From positions 60,314 to 124,313 of the forward strand of contig VJOU01000010.1 of assembly GCA_007050995.1 (NCBI GenBank): DNA of 64,000 bases. The letters are read 5' to 3'. This document shows, one piece after another, positions 52,596 through 60,553 of this stretch. The notes under the pieces were generated by a model, which was given only the letters and a program-made list of their open reading frames with translations, was not told where the DNA came from and searched no databases. The stretch's first letter is position 1, and the number at the start of each line of letters is the position of its first letter. The DNA comes from Glycocaulis profundi. GTDB lineage: Bacteria > Pseudomonadota > Alphaproteobacteria > Caulobacterales > Maricaulaceae. The translations under genes were made by a program, and so were the position numbers.

Positions 52596-52800
52596 TCAGC
52601 TAATGATTCGCTCCGTTTTGGCTTGCGATCTTGCTATCACGGCTCCGCCTCTCGGGCAGCAGTCCATCGAAAGCCGCCGTGCATTCACACTCAACTTGGC
52701 TGACATGATCGACCAGCGTTGGGACCCGTCCGCCGCCGCACTTACCAGTCCGGCCGAGAGCGATCCCCGGCTTGGAACATCGACCCCGGACTTGTATTAA

Positions 52801-52850
52801 TGGAAACATCGTATTACATAAAACGCCCATAACGGAAAGCGATGTTTCCA
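52801..52850. promoter_or_regulatory. HipB operator: 11-bp inverted repeat over the hipBA promoter/start
   Basis: TGGAAACATCG at 52801-52811 and its exact complement CGATGTTTCCA at 52840-52850, centre to centre ~39 bp. A TATTAC box lies between the arms. The right arm covers the first possible hipB start codon. Placement and symmetry fit autoregulation by HipB. Confidence 0.8.
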
Positions 52851-53189
52851 ATGCCTAGCCCCCACCTGCCCTCCATCGCGGTTCGCCGCGCGCTCGTCAA
52901 ATTGGGAGCTGATCTGCGCGAGGCTCGGCTGCGCCGCAGCTTGCCCGCCGATGTGGTCGCCCGCCGCGCGTTTACGACCCGCCCGACGCTTCGGCGCATT
53001 GAGGCCGGCGATCCCGGTGTCGGCATCGGCATCTACGCCGCCGTCCTCCAGGCTATGGGCATGCTCGACGGCCTCGGCGCGCTCGCCGACCCTGCGAGCG
53101 ACAAGACCGGCCAGCTCTTGTCGGCCGAGGCCCTGCCCGAACGCGCGCGGATCAAACGGCGCAAGGCAGGCGCGCCGGAAAATGGCTGA
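52842..53189 (+). CDS. hipB: HipB-like antitoxin, XRE-family regulator
   Basis: 115 residues. Helix-turn-helix region REARLRRSLPADVVARRAFT and TLRRIEAGDPGVGIGIY is the XRE/HipB fold. It should bind HipA and the operator just upstream. The ATG at 52842 lies in the operator arm; a second ATG 9 bases on (MPSPHLPS) is a fair alternative. It overlaps hipA by 8 bases. Confidence 0.85.
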   Translation: MFPMPSPHLPSIAVRRALVKLGADLREARLRRSLPADVVARRAFTTRPTLRRIEAGDPGVGIGIYAAVLQAMGMLDGLGALADPASDKTGQLLSAEALPERARIKRRKAGAPENG

Positions 53190-54426
53190 CGTCGAAGTCC
53201 ATATCGCCCTCGCCGATGCCACCCGGCGCGTGGGGACGCTCTACGCCCCCGAGCGTGGCGGCGACCGCGCGCCTGTCGTGTTCGAATATCACCCTGACTG
53301 GCTCGGCCATGAAGAGGCGTTCTCGCTCGAGCCGGCGCTTCAGCTCGGCCGCGGCGCCTATGCCCCGCCCGCTGGCCTCTATGGCGCGATCGGCGACTCG
53401 GCGCCCGACACTTGGGGAAGGCGGCTCATGCAGCGCGCCGAGCGGAAACGGGCCGAGCGCGAAGGACGCAACCCGCGCACATTGACTGAACTCGATTATC
53501 TGCTCGGCGTGTCAGACCGCGCGCGTCTTGGCGCATTGCGTTTTCGCGAGGCGGAGGAAGGTCCCTTTCTTGCTGAGCAGGGTGCGGGGGTCCCGGGCCT
53601 GGTCGATCTCGGTGACTTGCTCGCCGTCACCGAGCGGATCGAGCGCGATGAGGAAAGCGAAGAGGATCTGCGCATGATCTTCGCGCCCGGCTCGTCGCTG
53701 GGCGGTGCGCGGCCGAAGGCCTCGGTGGTCGACCAGCATGGCGCCTTGTCGATCGCCAAATTCGCCAAGGAAACCGATGACTATCGCATCGAGCTCTGGG
53801 AAGCGATTGCGCTCGACCTTGCCCGGCAGGCCGACATCACGGTTGCCGACCACGCCCTCCACGAGGTGGCCGGCAAGTCGGTCCTGGTCTCGCGGCGGTT
53901 CGACCGCGCCGGCGAGCACCGCCTCCCGTTCCTGTCGGCGCTGTCGATGATGGGCCTCAGGGATGGCGAGCGCGCCAGCTATCCTGAACTCGTCGACGTG
54001 CTGACCCGCAATGGCGCCAACGCAGCGGCGGATACCGCTGAGCTCTACCGAAGGATGATCTTCAATATCCTCGTCTCCAATGTCGATGATCATGGCCGCA
54101 ATCACGGGTTCCTCTGGCAGAACCACGCTGGCTGGGTCCTATCGCCCGCCTATGATCTCAATCCTGTGCCGACTGACTTGAAGGTGCGCGTCCTCTCGAC
54201 CAACATCTCGCTCGATGAGGCAACGTGTGATTTGGGGCTTGCCCTCTCGGTCGCGGAATATTTCGGCCTGAAATCCGCACAGGCGGAAGAAATCGTGCGC
54301 CAGGTCGCGCTGGTGGTGCGCAATTGGGCGACGGTTGCCGAGCAGAACGGCGCGCGGCGAGCCGAGATCAAACGTATGGCCAGTGCTTTCGAGCATGACG
54401 ACTTGGCCAAGGCGCTGGCACTGTGA
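53182..54426 (+). CDS. hipA: HipA-family Ser/Thr kinase toxin
   Basis: 414 residues from the ATG at 53182. N-terminal HipA domain (GDSAPDTWGRRLM). Kinase parts are intact: ATP loop SSLGGARPKASV, catalytic loop NVDDHGRNHGFLW and metal-binding AYDLNP. HipA kinases phosphorylate glutamyl- or tryptophanyl-tRNA synthetase or translation factors and stop growth. Type II toxin-antitoxin pair with hipB. It may stabilise the mobile element. Substrate not predictable. Confidence 0.9.
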   Translation: MADVEVHIALADATRRVGTLYAPERGGDRAPVVFEYHPDWLGHEEAFSLEPALQLGRGAYAPPAGLYGAIGDSAPDTWGRRLMQRAERKRAEREGRNPRTLTELDYLLGVSDRARLGALRFREAEEGPFLAEQGAGVPGLVDLGDLLAVTERIERDEESEEDLRMIFAPGSSLGGARPKASVVDQHGALSIAKFAKETDDYRIELWEAIALDLARQADITVADHALHEVAGKSVLVSRRFDRAGEHRLPFLSALSMMGLRDGERASYPELVDVLTRNGANAAADTAELYRRMIFNILVSNVDDHGRNHGFLWQNHAGWVLSPAYDLNPVPTDLKVRVLSTNISLDEATCDLGLALSVAEYFGLKSAQAEEIVRQVALVVRNWATVAEQNGARRAEIKRMASAFEHDDLAKALAL

Positions 54427-54836
54427 TTTCGAGCGCGATCCAAGCACTGATCGGGCTTACACGATTGTCGTTGAGCACGTTCCGCCGGAACCCGGCGTCG
54501 GGCTTTTCCCATTCCAGACGTCCTTGTCGCGCCAGCACTGACCTACCACCATCGCCCCCTCGGTCAGCGGACACGAACGCAATAACCGAAGCGGAGGCGT
54601 AGCGAGGGCGAAAGTCAGCTGGAACGGCGCACTGTGGCTGAACGCGCCGTTCGGTTTATGGCGAGTGACTTGCTGGAAGACGTTCGGCTGGCACCCTGCT
54701 GCGGAAATCGCGCTAAGCTGATAGTTTCACGCGGTTATAGCTTTGAGTGTGCGTTTTGAGGAGGCAATAGTTGATCCTGCCGGCCAGGTTAGGGAGGACG
54801 GTTGTTGGTTCGAAGCGCCTATCCTTTCGGCTATGA
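54427..54836. other. Intergenic region between hipA and pycC
   Basis: About 410 bp with no supported gene. It contains a short G/C hairpin (CCGGAACCCGGCGTCGGG area near 54484) that may terminate hipA transcription, and a purine-rich stretch before pycC. No clear promoter boxes were recognised. Confidence 0.4.
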
Positions 54837-55574
54837 ATGATATTGCGGAAATACCGCCAAGGGGTGGGCCTCAACGTGAGCGTGGCTGACGACATCAAGA
54901 AGAACTCTTCGGAGACCTTCGGCACAAAATGGACTGTGCGAGACGGTCAGGTGGTCCCGGAGGCAGGTGACCTCAAACTGTCCAACCACGCGGTGCGCTT
55001 CGAAAAAGCAACGGTGCTCTATGCCGACCTCGACCAGTCCACGGCTCTCGTCGAGAAGAAGAAATGGCAGTTTTCTGGCGAAATTTACAAGACGTTCCTC
55101 TACGCCGCATCGCGGCTGATCCGAAACCACGGCGGCAAGATAGTGTCATACGACGGCGACAGGGTCATGGGCATCTTCATATCCAAAAGCCAGCGGAACG
55201 ACGCCGTATCTTGCGCTCTGAAGATCAACTATGCAGTGAAGAACTACGTCCAGGCCGAGATGAAGAAGCACTGGAGCACCGCCTTCAAGATCCGCCATGT
55301 GATCGGCATCGACACATCGGAGATTCGTGCTGCACGGACAGGCGTCCGCGGCGACAACGACCTGGTGTGGATCGGTCCAGCTGCAAACCTCGCCGCCAAG
55401 CTCACATCCTTGAGCGCCGACAACGCGACCTGGATCACGAAGCGCGTATATGATGGGCTCAACGAACCCCAAAAGCTGGGTCCTCAGGGCGAAAACATTT
55501 GGCGCCGCTGGATATGGAACCAGCACAACGACCAGGAGATCTATTCCTCGACCTATTGGAGAGAGTTCAGTTGA
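54837..55574 (+). CDS. pycC: PycC-like class III pyrimidine nucleotide cyclase (Pycsar)
   Basis: 245 residues, one class III cyclase domain. Metal aspartates are in LYADLDQSTALVE (D64) and SYDGDRVMGIFI (D108), and the transition-state region is IGPAANLAAKL (N184, K188). Pycsar cyclases make cCMP or cUMP on phage infection. The next gene encodes a cyclic-nucleotide-binding TIR protein overlapping by 4 bases, which defines the two-gene Pycsar layout. Choice between cUMP and cCMP is not possible here by eye. Base composition is lower in G/C than the flanking chromosome. Confidence 0.87.
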   Translation: MILRKYRQGVGLNVSVADDIKKNSSETFGTKWTVRDGQVVPEAGDLKLSNHAVRFEKATVLYADLDQSTALVEKKKWQFSGEIYKTFLYAASRLIRNHGGKIVSYDGDRVMGIFISKSQRNDAVSCALKINYAVKNYVQAEMKKHWSTAFKIRHVIGIDTSEIRAARTGVRGDNDLVWIGPAANLAAKLTSLSADNATWITKRVYDGLNEPQKLGPQGENIWRRWIWNQHNDQEIYSSTYWREFS

Positions 55575-56494
55575 GTGGATTGATCGACCGCTTTCAAGGT
55601 GACGCGGGACGCGGCAACCTGATCGATGCCATGTTGCAGCAGCAAATCGTGTGCGGAAATCGGGACCTCGCCGAGACACTCGCCGACCGCGCCGAACTCA
55701 TCGAGGTCGCGGAAAGCGAAGCGATTATCTCGCAGGGGAGCGACGACAACGACTTCTTCCTGATCGTGGCCGGCAGCTTCAGGGTCGTAGTGAACGGTCG
55801 AGATGTCGCGTCGCGCGGTAGAGGTGACCATGTTGGCGAGATGGTCGTCGTCGAACCCTCCCAGCGTCGATCGGCAGACGTGGTGGCATCGGAACCGGCG
55901 CTGGTCGCGAAGTTCAGCTATGCTGACATATCCGACATCGCGTCTAGGCACTCCAACATCTATCGTGTCATCGCGAGGACCCTCGCTCGCCGCCTGCTTG
56001 AACGAAACAAGTTAGTCGGACAGCACCGCGAGAAAATCAGGGTGTTCATCATCTCGTCCGCCGAGGCACTGGACGTCGCGCGGAAGATACAGGACGCCTT
56101 AGCGCATGACGGCTTCATCGTGCGCCTGTGGACCGACGACGTCTTTAAGGTCGCCAGCTATGCAATCGAGTCCCTAGAGACGGAACTCGACGATTCCGAC
56201 TTCGCCGTCGCGGTCGCGCACAGTGACGACATGACGCTCTTCCGTGGCCAGGACTGGCCTGCGCCGCGCGACAACGTCATCTTCGAGCTTGGTATGTTCA
56301 TGGGACGTCTGGGGCGCACGCGTGCGATCCTGATGGAGCCCCGAGAAGAGAAGGTAAGACTTCCCAGCGACCTCGCCGGTGTCACCACCATCCCCTATAC
56401 CTACGCAGCAGGCAAGGACGCAGCAGCGCTCATGGCCCCCGCGTGCAACGCCTTGCGTTCCCACATCAAGGAACTGGGTCCATTCAACGGATGA
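55571..56494 (+). CDS. pycTIR: PycTIR-like effector: cyclic nucleotide-binding domain plus TIR
   Basis: 307 residues from a TTG start at 55571 overlapping the pycC stop. A CAP-type cyclic nucleotide-binding domain (~20-140; ISQGSDDNDFFLIVAGSFRV, GDHVGEMVVVEP and RRSADVVAS as phosphate cassette) is followed by the TIR domain found in CAP12/PycTIR: KIRVFIISSAEALDVARKIQ and RDNVIFELGMFMGRLGRTR, whose Glu is the expected NADase residue. It should bind the cyclic pyrimidine nucleotide and deplete NAD+, killing or arresting the infected cell. Confidence 0.87.
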   Translation: MSGLIDRFQGDAGRGNLIDAMLQQQIVCGNRDLAETLADRAELIEVAESEAIISQGSDDNDFFLIVAGSFRVVVNGRDVASRGRGDHVGEMVVVEPSQRRSADVVASEPALVAKFSYADISDIASRHSNIYRVIARTLARRLLERNKLVGQHREKIRVFIISSAEALDVARKIQDALAHDGFIVRLWTDDVFKVASYAIESLETELDDSDFAVAVAHSDDMTLFRGQDWPAPRDNVIFELGMFMGRLGRTRAILMEPREEKVRLPSDLAGVTTIPYTYAAGKDAAALMAPACNALRSHIKELGPFNG

Positions 56495-56639
56495 CCCCCT
56501 CCACGCTGCATTCATCCACAATCCCTGCTAGAAAATCCACCTACGCGTTTTCTTGCGAAGCCATGTTCTGCTAACGTTCCAGCCATCATCGAATCGATCG
56601 GCGGCCACCTATCGGCGGAATTCATGGAGAAGTTACGAG

Positions 56640-58232
56640 ATGGCTTGGAGCGAAGATCGCGCGCGGCAGCGCATCGCAAAGTTCATGGAAAGCGTCCCTG
56701 AAGGCGAGATCAAGGTCGAGGACTTCCGGACATATCTGGCAGAGACACGCGTGCAGAAGGGCTTCGCGGTCGACACCGCAATGCGAGCTGCGTTGTTGGA
56801 CATCCCACGCAACCGCGCCATCACGACGAACGGTGTCCATGTCTACGCCAACCTCATCGACTTCAATGATGTCCTCACGGAAGCAGGAAGGGAAACGTCG
56901 GCGAGCCATCAGCGCGCGCTCGAATTCCTCCATGCTCACTACCGAGCCTGTGACGAGCTGATCGATGAGTTCGACATGCAACGGGTGGACTTCCACGGCT
57001 CCCGGCTGCACGCCGTGGTACTCACCCCCGATGGCCCCCACGTCGAAGGCGAGCGTGTTCGCGTCGCTGTCGCCTTCGCAGCGGCATTCCGCGAGATGGT
57101 GGCACGGCTGGGGGATGACCACCCCAGATTCCGAACCGGTGTCTGCATCGGCATCGATAGTGGCCCGGCGGTCGCGATCGATTCGGGACGCAGCGACGAA
57201 CGCGAGCCGCTGTTCATCGGAAGTCCGGCAAACCATGCTGCAAAGCTGGCAGACGGGGATGCCGACGGCGTGAACCTCAGCAATAGAGCGGCCATGGCGC
57301 TGGGACAGAACGCCAGTCCATTCACTGGGAGGGTGGTACTTACCGAGGATGCTGAACGTGGATATCTCACTCAGGACGTCATCACTGCAAACGTCCAGCG
57401 GAGCGTCAACGAACGGTTGGAGAAGGCCTATGCCGCAGTCACGGCGAACTTCGAGATGCGAAAGACCGCGGATGGGGGCGAAGCTGTCTTCCACTTCCAC
57501 TACAAGGAGCCACCACTGAAGGACGTGGACTACGCCGATCATCCACCGAGCAACGCCATCCGTATGGACTTGGCGTCGATCTTCGCGGACGTGGACAATT
57601 TCACTGCCTACATAGACGGTGCGATCACTTCGGGCCGGATCGCCGAAGCCGTCGCCACGCTCCACGTCATCCGCGCCGAGATGGGTGCGGTGCTGCGCGA
57701 CGACTTCGGTGGGCGCAAGGTGCGCTACATCGGGGACTGCATCCACGGTCTCCTCGCCGAAGGCGACAGGACCAAGACCGACGCGATGGCGACGATGAAG
57801 ACGTCGGTGTCAGCGGCCGCTGGGCTGCGATCGTCGTTTGAGCTCTGCCGAGAAATGCTTCCAGGCGCTGAGACCCTGGGGCTCGCGATCGGCATCGAAT
57901 TCGGCACCACACCCGTGTGCCGGTTAGGTCTGAGAGGTGAAGCGAGCGTTCGTGCGGCGGCGAGCAAGGCCACGTGCGTTTCTGAAGAGGAGCAGAAGCG
58001 CTGCGAGGGTCACCAGACCGCTCTTGGAGAAAGAGCGCTCAGGGAGTCGCCGGCGACAGTCCGCGAGGCCTTCTCGACGGACCGGATCCTCGACAACCTC
58101 GACGTGGACACGGCCGAGGTGCTCTTTGGCACAATGCCGTCCCCCTACCTGAATACCGGTGCGGAATCCGACCCCCTGCGCGCGCACGAACCAGAGGCCG
58201 CCACGCCGATGCGAGCGCACGATCGGCGGTGA
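56640..58232 (+). CDS. Protein with two fused class III nucleotide cyclase-like domains
   Basis: 530 residues from the ATG at 56640 (GAAGTTACGAG upstream). Domain 1 (~65-215): NLIDFNDVLTEAG has one Asp (D74) but the second metal Asp is replaced (FHGSRLHAVV), while SPANHAAKLA keeps Asn198-x3-Lys202. Domain 2 (~305-450): FADVDNFTAY (D317) and RYIGDCIHGLL (D366) keep both metal aspartates, but the Asn-x3-Arg/Lys site is lost (GEASVRAAASK). So the two halves complement each other into one active site, like the C1/C2 pair of animal adenylyl cyclases in reversed order. It starts 145 bp after pycTIR and overlaps an E2-like gene. Product unknown. Confidence 0.72.
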   Translation: MAWSEDRARQRIAKFMESVPEGEIKVEDFRTYLAETRVQKGFAVDTAMRAALLDIPRNRAITTNGVHVYANLIDFNDVLTEAGRETSASHQRALEFLHAHYRACDELIDEFDMQRVDFHGSRLHAVVLTPDGPHVEGERVRVAVAFAAAFREMVARLGDDHPRFRTGVCIGIDSGPAVAIDSGRSDEREPLFIGSPANHAAKLADGDADGVNLSNRAAMALGQNASPFTGRVVLTEDAERGYLTQDVITANVQRSVNERLEKAYAAVTANFEMRKTADGGEAVFHFHYKEPPLKDVDYADHPPSNAIRMDLASIFADVDNFTAYIDGAITSGRIAEAVATLHVIRAEMGAVLRDDFGGRKVRYIGDCIHGLLAEGDRTKTDAMATMKTSVSAAAGLRSSFELCREMLPGAETLGLAIGIEFGTTPVCRLGLRGEASVRAAASKATCVSEEEQKRCEGHQTALGERALRESPATVREAFSTDRILDNLDVDTAEVLFGTMPSPYLNTGAESDPLRAHEPEAATPMRAHDRR

Positions 58233-59008
58233 AGTCTGCGCTCGGTTGGCTGGGCGACACAGTCCCGGCCTGGTTCTCGATCGAAGAGCTTGGCCGACCA
58301 GCGCTGATTGGTCGCGCGCGCTTGGCCAAGGCGCCTTGGGTGGACGGTCTCCATCTGTACATCTTCGGCGATCCGAGGCCGAGGGTGCGCGAGGTAGTAC
58401 CAGGCACGGACTTGCCGGCAAGGTGTCCTGAACGGCACATCCAGTTCGACAAGACGTTCTGCCTCGGCCTTCGCTACCTTACAGTTCGCTCAGGTTCCGA
58501 TGCCGACAACTGGTGGACGCAGCTCCACCAGTTCCTCCGCTGCCAAATGGTCGCGGAAAGAACACGCGTCTGGCCTCCCAACCAAGCCCTCGACCACGGC
58601 GACGCCGGGAAGCATCACGAAAGGGCCCTCAAGCTGGCCAAAGAGGCCGGGCTCGACGACGAATACGCTGCGGCTAGGCTGGGCGAGCCCAGCTGGATCA
58701 CGGATCCGAAACTGCATCTCTTCGACAGAATGGGTCAGCCTATCAATGGAAGGGCGCTATGCCCCCGTGGGTGCCTGCGGCGGGCCAGGGGGCGCATGGT
58801 GCGCGCGCTCCGCGCAGACTGCGACAAGCGTGCTCTCATCGTGAAACTGGCCCATACCGAGAAGAAGCGACACGTGGCTCTGGAGGAATACTGGCAGCAT
58901 GTGATCGCTGAGGGTGTGTCATGCTGCAGGACCATGCGCGGCTGCCGACTGGCGGAACATGAAGACGAAGCAGCGCGGAAAGCAGAAGAAACCGATGAAG
59001 GATATTGA
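58229..59008 (+). CDS. Prokaryotic E2-like (ubiquitin-conjugation-type) protein, coupled to the tandem cyclase
   Basis: 259 residues from a GTG overlapping the cyclase stop by 4 bases. ERHIQFDKTFCLGL (His70, Cys78) followed by DNWWTQLHQFLRCQ and VWPPNQALDHGDAGKHHERA resembles bacterial E2 domains, in which the Cys after an H-x7-C pattern carries the thioester. The last ~85 residues have seven Cys (CPRGC, ADCDKR, SCCRTMRGC) that may bind zinc. In some CBASS systems an E2-like protein primes the nucleotide synthase by conjugation. The same arrangement with a class III cyclase is inferred here. The E2 assignment is from pattern only. Confidence 0.6.
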   Translation: MKSALGWLGDTVPAWFSIEELGRPALIGRARLAKAPWVDGLHLYIFGDPRPRVREVVPGTDLPARCPERHIQFDKTFCLGLRYLTVRSGSDADNWWTQLHQFLRCQMVAERTRVWPPNQALDHGDAGKHHERALKLAKEAGLDDEYAAARLGEPSWITDPKLHLFDRMGQPINGRALCPRGCLRRARGRMVRALRADCDKRALIVKLAHTEKKRHVALEEYWQHVIAEGVSCCRTMRGCRLAEHEDEAARKAEETDEGY

Positions 59009-59181
59009 GACGGTCGAAAGACAGCTGGACGGCGTGCGCGGATTATTCCTGCGTTTTCAACCCATCTGAATAGCTTTTTCTGAAGTAGGCACGCCAGCGA
59101 TCGTGGGGGACGCGGGTCGGTGATAGGCTCCTTCTGGCTCTTAATCGGGGCGAGCCGACAGCGCCCCATCGACCTCGTCGG

Positions 59182-59922
59182 GTGTTTGAAACACTACTGG
59201 TTATCGTTTCCACAGCTGCCCTAGTATGGGCCGCAGGTCTCACCGTTGGAAGTTCGATCATGGGCGTCCGCATCAATGTTGGGCATCTTGAGGGAAAACA
59301 GCCCGAGATCAGCGATGCGCTTACGCAGATCGTGCTTTGCGAGAGGGATGCCATCTTTGTTCCCGTAGCGACATTCCTCGTTAGCTTGCTTTCGTTTGGA
59401 GCACTTGCCGAAACCTACAATGACAGCGATCCGAAGCCGTGGGGAATAGACGACCTCATATGCCTGGACGCCGCTTCCGCAGGATTCAGACTAACTGTTC
59501 GGGGACACCCAATTGCATCGGCAGTCGTTCACAATCACTGGCCAAGTCAGATCGCCATAGATGTGACTATTCAGCCCGAGCCATACGATGGAACGAACCA
59601 CCTAGGCGAGATGGGCCCTTACCTGTTTAGCGCCATGCAAGGGATGTTCACCGCGTTCTACGAAGAACATGTCACAGCTGTGAAAAATGGGCATGGGGGC
59701 GTCTCCCATTGGCCAACTGTCTGGAATTTCGGGCGCGTAGTGCGAAACGCTCTATCTCACGGCGGGAATCTCGAAATAAGGCAGACAACTGCAGTGTCGT
59801 GGCGCAGTCTCAATTACACAGAGAGCGATCATCGCAAACCTGTCATCCTGGCAGATTTGTGGCCCGGCGATCTAATCCTTCTCCTGAAAGATATGCAGGA
59901 CGCCATTCCTCCGCCTCCATAG
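59182..59922 (+). CDS. HEPN-like motif protein, unknown function
   Basis: 246 residues, GTG start. A hydrophobic N-terminus (~1-25) and a second hydrophobic segment (VATFLVSLLSFGA) could insert in the membrane. The C-terminal part has FGRVVRNALSHGG, an R-x4-H pattern (R188, H193) like the catalytic motif of HEPN ribonucleases, in a helical context. Last gene of the defence run before the conjugation genes, converging with them. No named family is recognised; a defence or addiction role is inferred from place. Confidence 0.5.
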   Translation: MFETLLVIVSTAALVWAAGLTVGSSIMGVRINVGHLEGKQPEISDALTQIVLCERDAIFVPVATFLVSLLSFGALAETYNDSDPKPWGIDDLICLDAASAGFRLTVRGHPIASAVVHNHWPSQIAIDVTIQPEPYDGTNHLGEMGPYLFSAMQGMFTAFYEEHVTAVKNGHGGVSHWPTVWNFGRVVRNALSHGGNLEIRQTTAVSWRSLNYTESDHRKPVILADLWPGDLILLLKDMQDAIPPPP

Positions 59923-60010
59923 ACACTGGTCAGAAGACGAAACGTGTCGCTGTAGCGGATCGTACGCTGCCAGACCGGTAGAAGGATATCCCGACATTCG
60001 TGCGTACGCC

Positions 60011-60322
60011 CTATCGTTTCCAGAGCAAAGAGGCGCTGAGCTCGTCCGCATCGGGAAAGAGCGCGCATTCAATCGGCGCCGGGCAAAGCGGCCCGTCGAT
60101 CGATACTCGGAAGTACTCCCTTGGCCGCTCACCCGCCGTCTTGGCATCCCAGGCGTTGCCAATCGCGATCCAGCCGATCATCAGCCGGTAGGCTGGCGCG
60201 TTCGGGTTCGTCCGGTTGTCATTGGGAACGAGCCGGACCTTGTGGCTGAACCCCGGCGTGCGGATCTCTCCAGTCCAGCCGTCTTTGGCGCGGCGGAACT
60301 GTCCTATAACCATCGACCTCAT
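60011..60322 (-). CDS. DUF736 family protein
   Basis: 103 residues. The fold start VIGQFRRAKDGWTGEIRT and KAGERPREYFRVSID-type block (TAGERPREYFRVSIDGP) match DUF736, a short protein nearly always found beside trb genes or rep genes in conjugative elements of alphaproteobacteria. Function unknown. Last gene of the trb-type operon here, overlapping the DUF2274 gene by 4 bases. Confidence 0.85.
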   Translation of the reverse strand: MRSMVIGQFRRAKDGWTGEIRTPGFSHKVRLVPNDNRTNPNAPAYRLMIGWIAIGNAWDAKTAGERPREYFRVSIDGPLCPAPIECALFPDADELSASLLWKR

Positions 60323-60540
60323 GCCCCACCTTCCCTCGCCTTCCGCGCGCGGGCGAACGCCTTGTCGCTGGCGATGAACGTCTCCAGCATCACCGGGATC
60401 AGGTCGCCGACCGTCGCCGTCTCGTCGCCATAGGTCGAGCGATAGACCGCCAGATAGTCGGCGAGCGTCTCGTTGAGGTCCGGCGACACCGTGACAGCGA
60501 TCTTGACTGGGGTGCGATCTGGGAGCTTCGCGATCTTCAT
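60319..60540 (-). CDS. DUF2274 family protein
   Basis: 73 residues. KIAKLPDRTPVKIAVTVSPD and a C-terminal helix PVMLETFIASDKAFARARK are typical of DUF2274 (ribbon-helix-helix-like) proteins that follow trbI in integrative conjugative elements. Possibly a small DNA-binding regulator. It starts 13 bp after trbI. Confidence 0.85.
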   Translation of the reverse strand: MKIAKLPDRTPVKIAVTVSPDLNETLADYLAVYRSTYGDETATVGDLIPVMLETFIASDKAFARARKAREGGA

Positions 60541-60553
60541 GTTCTTGCCTCCT

